Of a DNA stretch of 64,000 nucleotides, positions 61,648-64,000 are shown piece by piece. Each line of letters starts with the position of its first letter. Position 1 is the first letter of the stretch. The DNA comes from Isoetes taiwanensis. Taxonomy: Eukaryota; Streptophyta; Lycopodiopsida; Isoetales; Isoetaceae. The notes beneath the pieces are model-generated. The model was given only the letters and a program-made list of their open reading frames with translations. It had not been told where the DNA came from and ran no database searches. Position numbers and translations under genes: made by a program. The stretch lies in contig JAJEKV010000031.1 of NCBI GenBank assembly GCA_021234155.1, positions 12,016,301 through 12,080,300 of the forward strand. The letters run 5' to 3'.

Positions 61648-62958
61648 ATGTCGTTTGTGGAGAAAGCAGCAAATTCTCCGGAACAAGATTCCAAAGAAGG
61701 ATCTTTTTCGACCTTTACGAATGGATTAGCGGCCCAAGACACCGGGAATGAAAGTGGCATAACTTCAAAGGTATTCAAAGAAGGAATTCTTGATATACAT
61801 GTGCATTATGCTGAACAGATCCACAACATTTGTATCTATGGCAAGCAAGACGTATTTGCAAAGTTTTTTGTTTTGCAAATGGAAGATGATGCCGTATGCA
61901 CAAGGGTATCAAATAATGCTGGCCAAAACCCTGTTTTTGATGAGAAGTTAAACATAAAATTTTCTGAACCAAATGCCGTGTTGAAATGTGAAATCTGGAT
62001 GGCAAGCCGTGATAAAAGCTACTTGCCAGACCAAATGCTTGGTTTTGTAAAAATACCTTTGTCTGAAATATTGAAGCAGAAATATGCTGAAGATTATGGG
62101 CTATCTTCCACAGAGCTGTTTCATTCTCCTGCTGGAACTGTAAGGCTTTCCTTTTCATTCACTGAAAGTTCTGCATCTTCTGATGTTACTAGAGTTGTAA
62201 ATCTTGACACAAATATTGAAGCTCAAGCTTGTTCAAACTTATCCCAGTCAGTTTCATGCAGCGAGATCTTAACAGAGGTGTTTGGTGATTCTGATTCAGT
62301 AAATCCCAAGTTAAAAGATGAAGATAAGGAGGGGAAACAAGATTTCAAGGCTGTAGACTTTCCAGACCTTCAGACAGTTAATGAAGATAACTTGTTAGTG
62401 TCAGATTATTTAGAAATGGCTGCAGCAAAGAAGGGAAGGCTTCAACATGAACAAGGGATCTTAATTCATCCACCCTTTCTTGAGTTGCCTTGTCTGGCCA
62501 ATGGAGATGTTGTCCATGCACATTTAGATGCTAATCCAGATGCAGATCAAGATTGCTCTAATGCTCAGATGCCTAATTTAGAGAATAGCCCTGATTCTAG
62601 AAGTCATTCATGTGAGGCTTCAAACAGGGAGAAAGATAATGGATCTGAGTCATCCACACCTGTTGCTTCTTCTGAAAGTAGCCATGCTCAGTCTGCTGAG
62701 TCTAGACTTGAGCCCAAATTATCATCAGGCGAAAGCTTTGCTCCAACTTCTAGCCTATCTTTTGAAGCAGATTCAGGCATTGCTCAGGATGAAATTGTAA
62801 GTATGTATATGAAGAGCATGCAACAATTTACTGAAGCTCTTGAGAAAATGCAGTTACCTTTGGATTCTCAAAAACCAGAAAAAAGTAAAGATGAAGAAGA
62901 GGGGACCAGCAAGAAGAGTTCTCAGAGGGTCTTTTATGGCAGCAGGGCTTTTTTTTGA
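61648..62958 (+). CDS. C2-domain protein, At5g55530-like
   Basis: 436 residues from ATG 61648 (MSFVEKAANSPEQDSKEG). I prefer this start because it is conserved in the paralog and lies 39 bases after the intron; an open frame extends upstream to 61555 across the intron and is not coding. The single C2 domain (about residues 47-177) contains NICIYGKQDVFAKFFVL, NPVFDEKL, LKCEIWMASRDKSYLPDQML and LSSTELFHSPAGTVRLSFSF. The rest is Ser/Glu-rich and low in structure. Near the C terminus is MYMKSMQQFTEALEKMQLPL, and the protein ends RVFYGSRAFF; both features are known from Arabidopsis At5g55530-type proteins. The family binds membranes through C2; its biological role is poorly defined. The frame is intact, making this the best host gene of the window. 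Confidence 0.85.
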   Translation: MSFVEKAANSPEQDSKEGSFSTFTNGLAAQDTGNESGITSKVFKEGILDIHVHYAEQIHNICIYGKQDVFAKFFVLQMEDDAVCTRVSNNAGQNPVFDEKLNIKFSEPNAVLKCEIWMASRDKSYLPDQMLGFVKIPLSEILKQKYAEDYGLSSTELFHSPAGTVRLSFSFTESSASSDVTRVVNLDTNIEAQACSNLSQSVSCSEILTEVFGDSDSVNPKLKDEDKEGKQDFKAVDFPDLQTVNEDNLLVSDYLEMAAAKKGRLQHEQGILIHPPFLELPCLANGDVVHAHLDANPDADQDCSNAQMPNLENSPDSRSHSCEASNREKDNGSESSTPVASSESSHAQSAESRLEPKLSSGESFAPTSSLSFEADSGIAQDEIVSMYMKSMQQFTEALEKMQLPLDSQKPEKSKDEEEGTSKKSSQRVFYGSRAFF

Positions 62959-64000
62959 GGCTCAGGAACTGCTAACATTAGAATAAACAGTGGGAACAAA
63001 TGTAGAGGTTCTGTTTAGCTGGGCTACCCATGGGTTTCCTCTCCGCCAGAGGAAAACTCATTGCGGTGTGTTATGGCATGGTGTGAACTCTATGATAGAA
63101 TTATATTTGTTATTACTAGCATATTATGTTTGTGAATGTTAAGTTCATGTTATCTTACAGTTTGAATTTCTTATCAGAATGAGAACATGTTCTTACCGAC
63201 CCAGAAGTTATATGAAGTTGACCCTTTGGCTGTTTTTTCATGCTGGCGTTTGAAATTGAGACTTTTGCTGTTTCTAGATGCTGTGTTGAAGTTGAGCCTT
63301 TGACTGTTATGTTGTCTCTTTTGTCCCTAGATAATTCTTTTGGTATGCCGAAAAGGCATTGGTATTCCTTAAATATTCAAAGGCAATGAATTCTTTTAGG
63401 TTGCAAATGGATTCGAAAAGTAAATGTAAAATGTAAATGATGGACTAAGGTTCAAATCATTAAGTGATCTACCATAAATCTATCACTTGTATCTTATTGT
63501 TGGAATCCTAGGCGGAGGAGGCCCAAGGTGCCCAAGGTATCATGAACCTTCTAAGCAAGAGAAAACATGCATGTGCTAATAGTGAATTAATTGGCCACTA
63601 TGCTAGATCTTTCTCCCTTTAATTTTTTATTATATCTTTAATTATTTGTGACTAAAGTCGATTAACAAAATAGTTTGTTATATATATGATCCTATCCGTT
63701 TTAAGAAAGCTAAACTACTTATAATAGAAATGCCCACGATGATTGGAATGCCTTTTCCATTAAACACTTCCAGCCACTATAGTATCCATCAAGCTCCTTG
63801 ATTCATTGCTGGCCATGTATGAAGTGTAAGTTTACTTCTTTTATTGAAAGATTTGAATCATCTTGTGAAGATAATGAATGCTTTAAAACCTAATCGGTTC
63901 ATTGCTGGCCGGCCCTTTTGTGAACTACGAGCCTTCCACTTTCTCCTCCTCTAGGTCTTCTTCCTTGAAGTTTTTGAATTATCGTTTTCATTTAAGGTAC
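62959..64000 (+). other. 3' flank of the C2 gene, no further gene seen
   Basis: Likely 3' untranslated region followed by intergenic sequence. Imperfect repeats of GAAGTTGA(C/G)CCTTTG(G/A)CTGTT occur near 63214 and 63290. No coding frame was noticed. Confidence 0.4.

Overview
This window looks like intergenic DNA from a land plant with a large, repeat-rich nuclear genome. The evidence is GT-AG introns, an LRRNT-type leucine-rich-repeat fragment, a plant-type C2-domain gene resembling Arabidopsis At5g55530, a Ty1/copia element and a chromodomain Ty3/gypsy element (chromovirus) both primed by initiator tRNA-Met, a LINE, a tRNA-derived SINE and a Helitron terminus. The species cannot be named; a fern, lycophyte or gymnosperm would fit the density and age of the transposons (inference). 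Only one host gene looks intact (61.3-63.0 kb); a second, internally amplified paralog lies at 20.4-22.7 kb.

Layout. 0.3-3.1 kb (minus): remnant of an unclassified transposon protein, with a second copy at 57.2-59.3 kb (plus). 3.5-12.1 kb: 'element C', a decayed multigene element in which every ORF block is preceded by palindromes built on ACACGCC/GGCGTGT. 12.5-19.7 kb: an old copia-like element in tandem fragments, split by a younger copia element (14109-19154) with a SINE against its right LTR. 20.4-22.7 kb: four-fold C2 gene. 23-28.13 kb: gene fragments (LRR, ABCB-like exon) ending in a canonical Helitron 3' terminus. 28.4-30.8 kb: unrecognised gene remnants. 31.0-52.9 kb: a three-level nest. 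A LINE (minus) is cut in its reverse transcriptase by a 5.2-kb DNA transposon, 'element B' (32310-50603), whose transposase is cut by a 13.1-kb chromovirus (34192-47292). 53-57 kb: sparse unknown ORFs. 57.2-59.3 kb: second copy of the first transposon family. 60.3 kb: Helitron-like end. 61.3-63 kb: intact C2 gene.

The central observation is that two unrelated nested elements each encode a histone H3-like protein. The chromovirus carries, between its 5' LTR and gag, an ORF that starts MARTKQTARK (identical to the H3 tail through K9) and ends in an H3/CENH3-like histone fold. Element B carries, downstream of its transposase, an ORF with an N-terminal DUF8039-like domain and a C-terminal H3-like fold with a long loop 1. 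In both elements the H3-like gene has its own TATA box and is associated with palindromic repeats at regular spacing: three palindromes at 57-bp steps upstream and three at 56-bp steps downstream in element B, and pairs of hairpins about 190 bp apart before each accessory gene in the chromovirus. Element C shows the same design (palindromes plus TATA boxes before ORFs) without a recognisable H3.

I infer, but cannot prove, a transposon-encoded chromatin or anti-silencing system. The H3-like proteins could mark or disguise element chromatin, and the palindromes could be binding sites for element proteins. In the chromovirus the K9-bearing tail could even be a ligand for the element's own integrase chromodomain. 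Most element ORFs contain frameshifts or stops. Part of that may be consensus error, because the two LTRs differ repeatedly by CAG/CTG versus CG.
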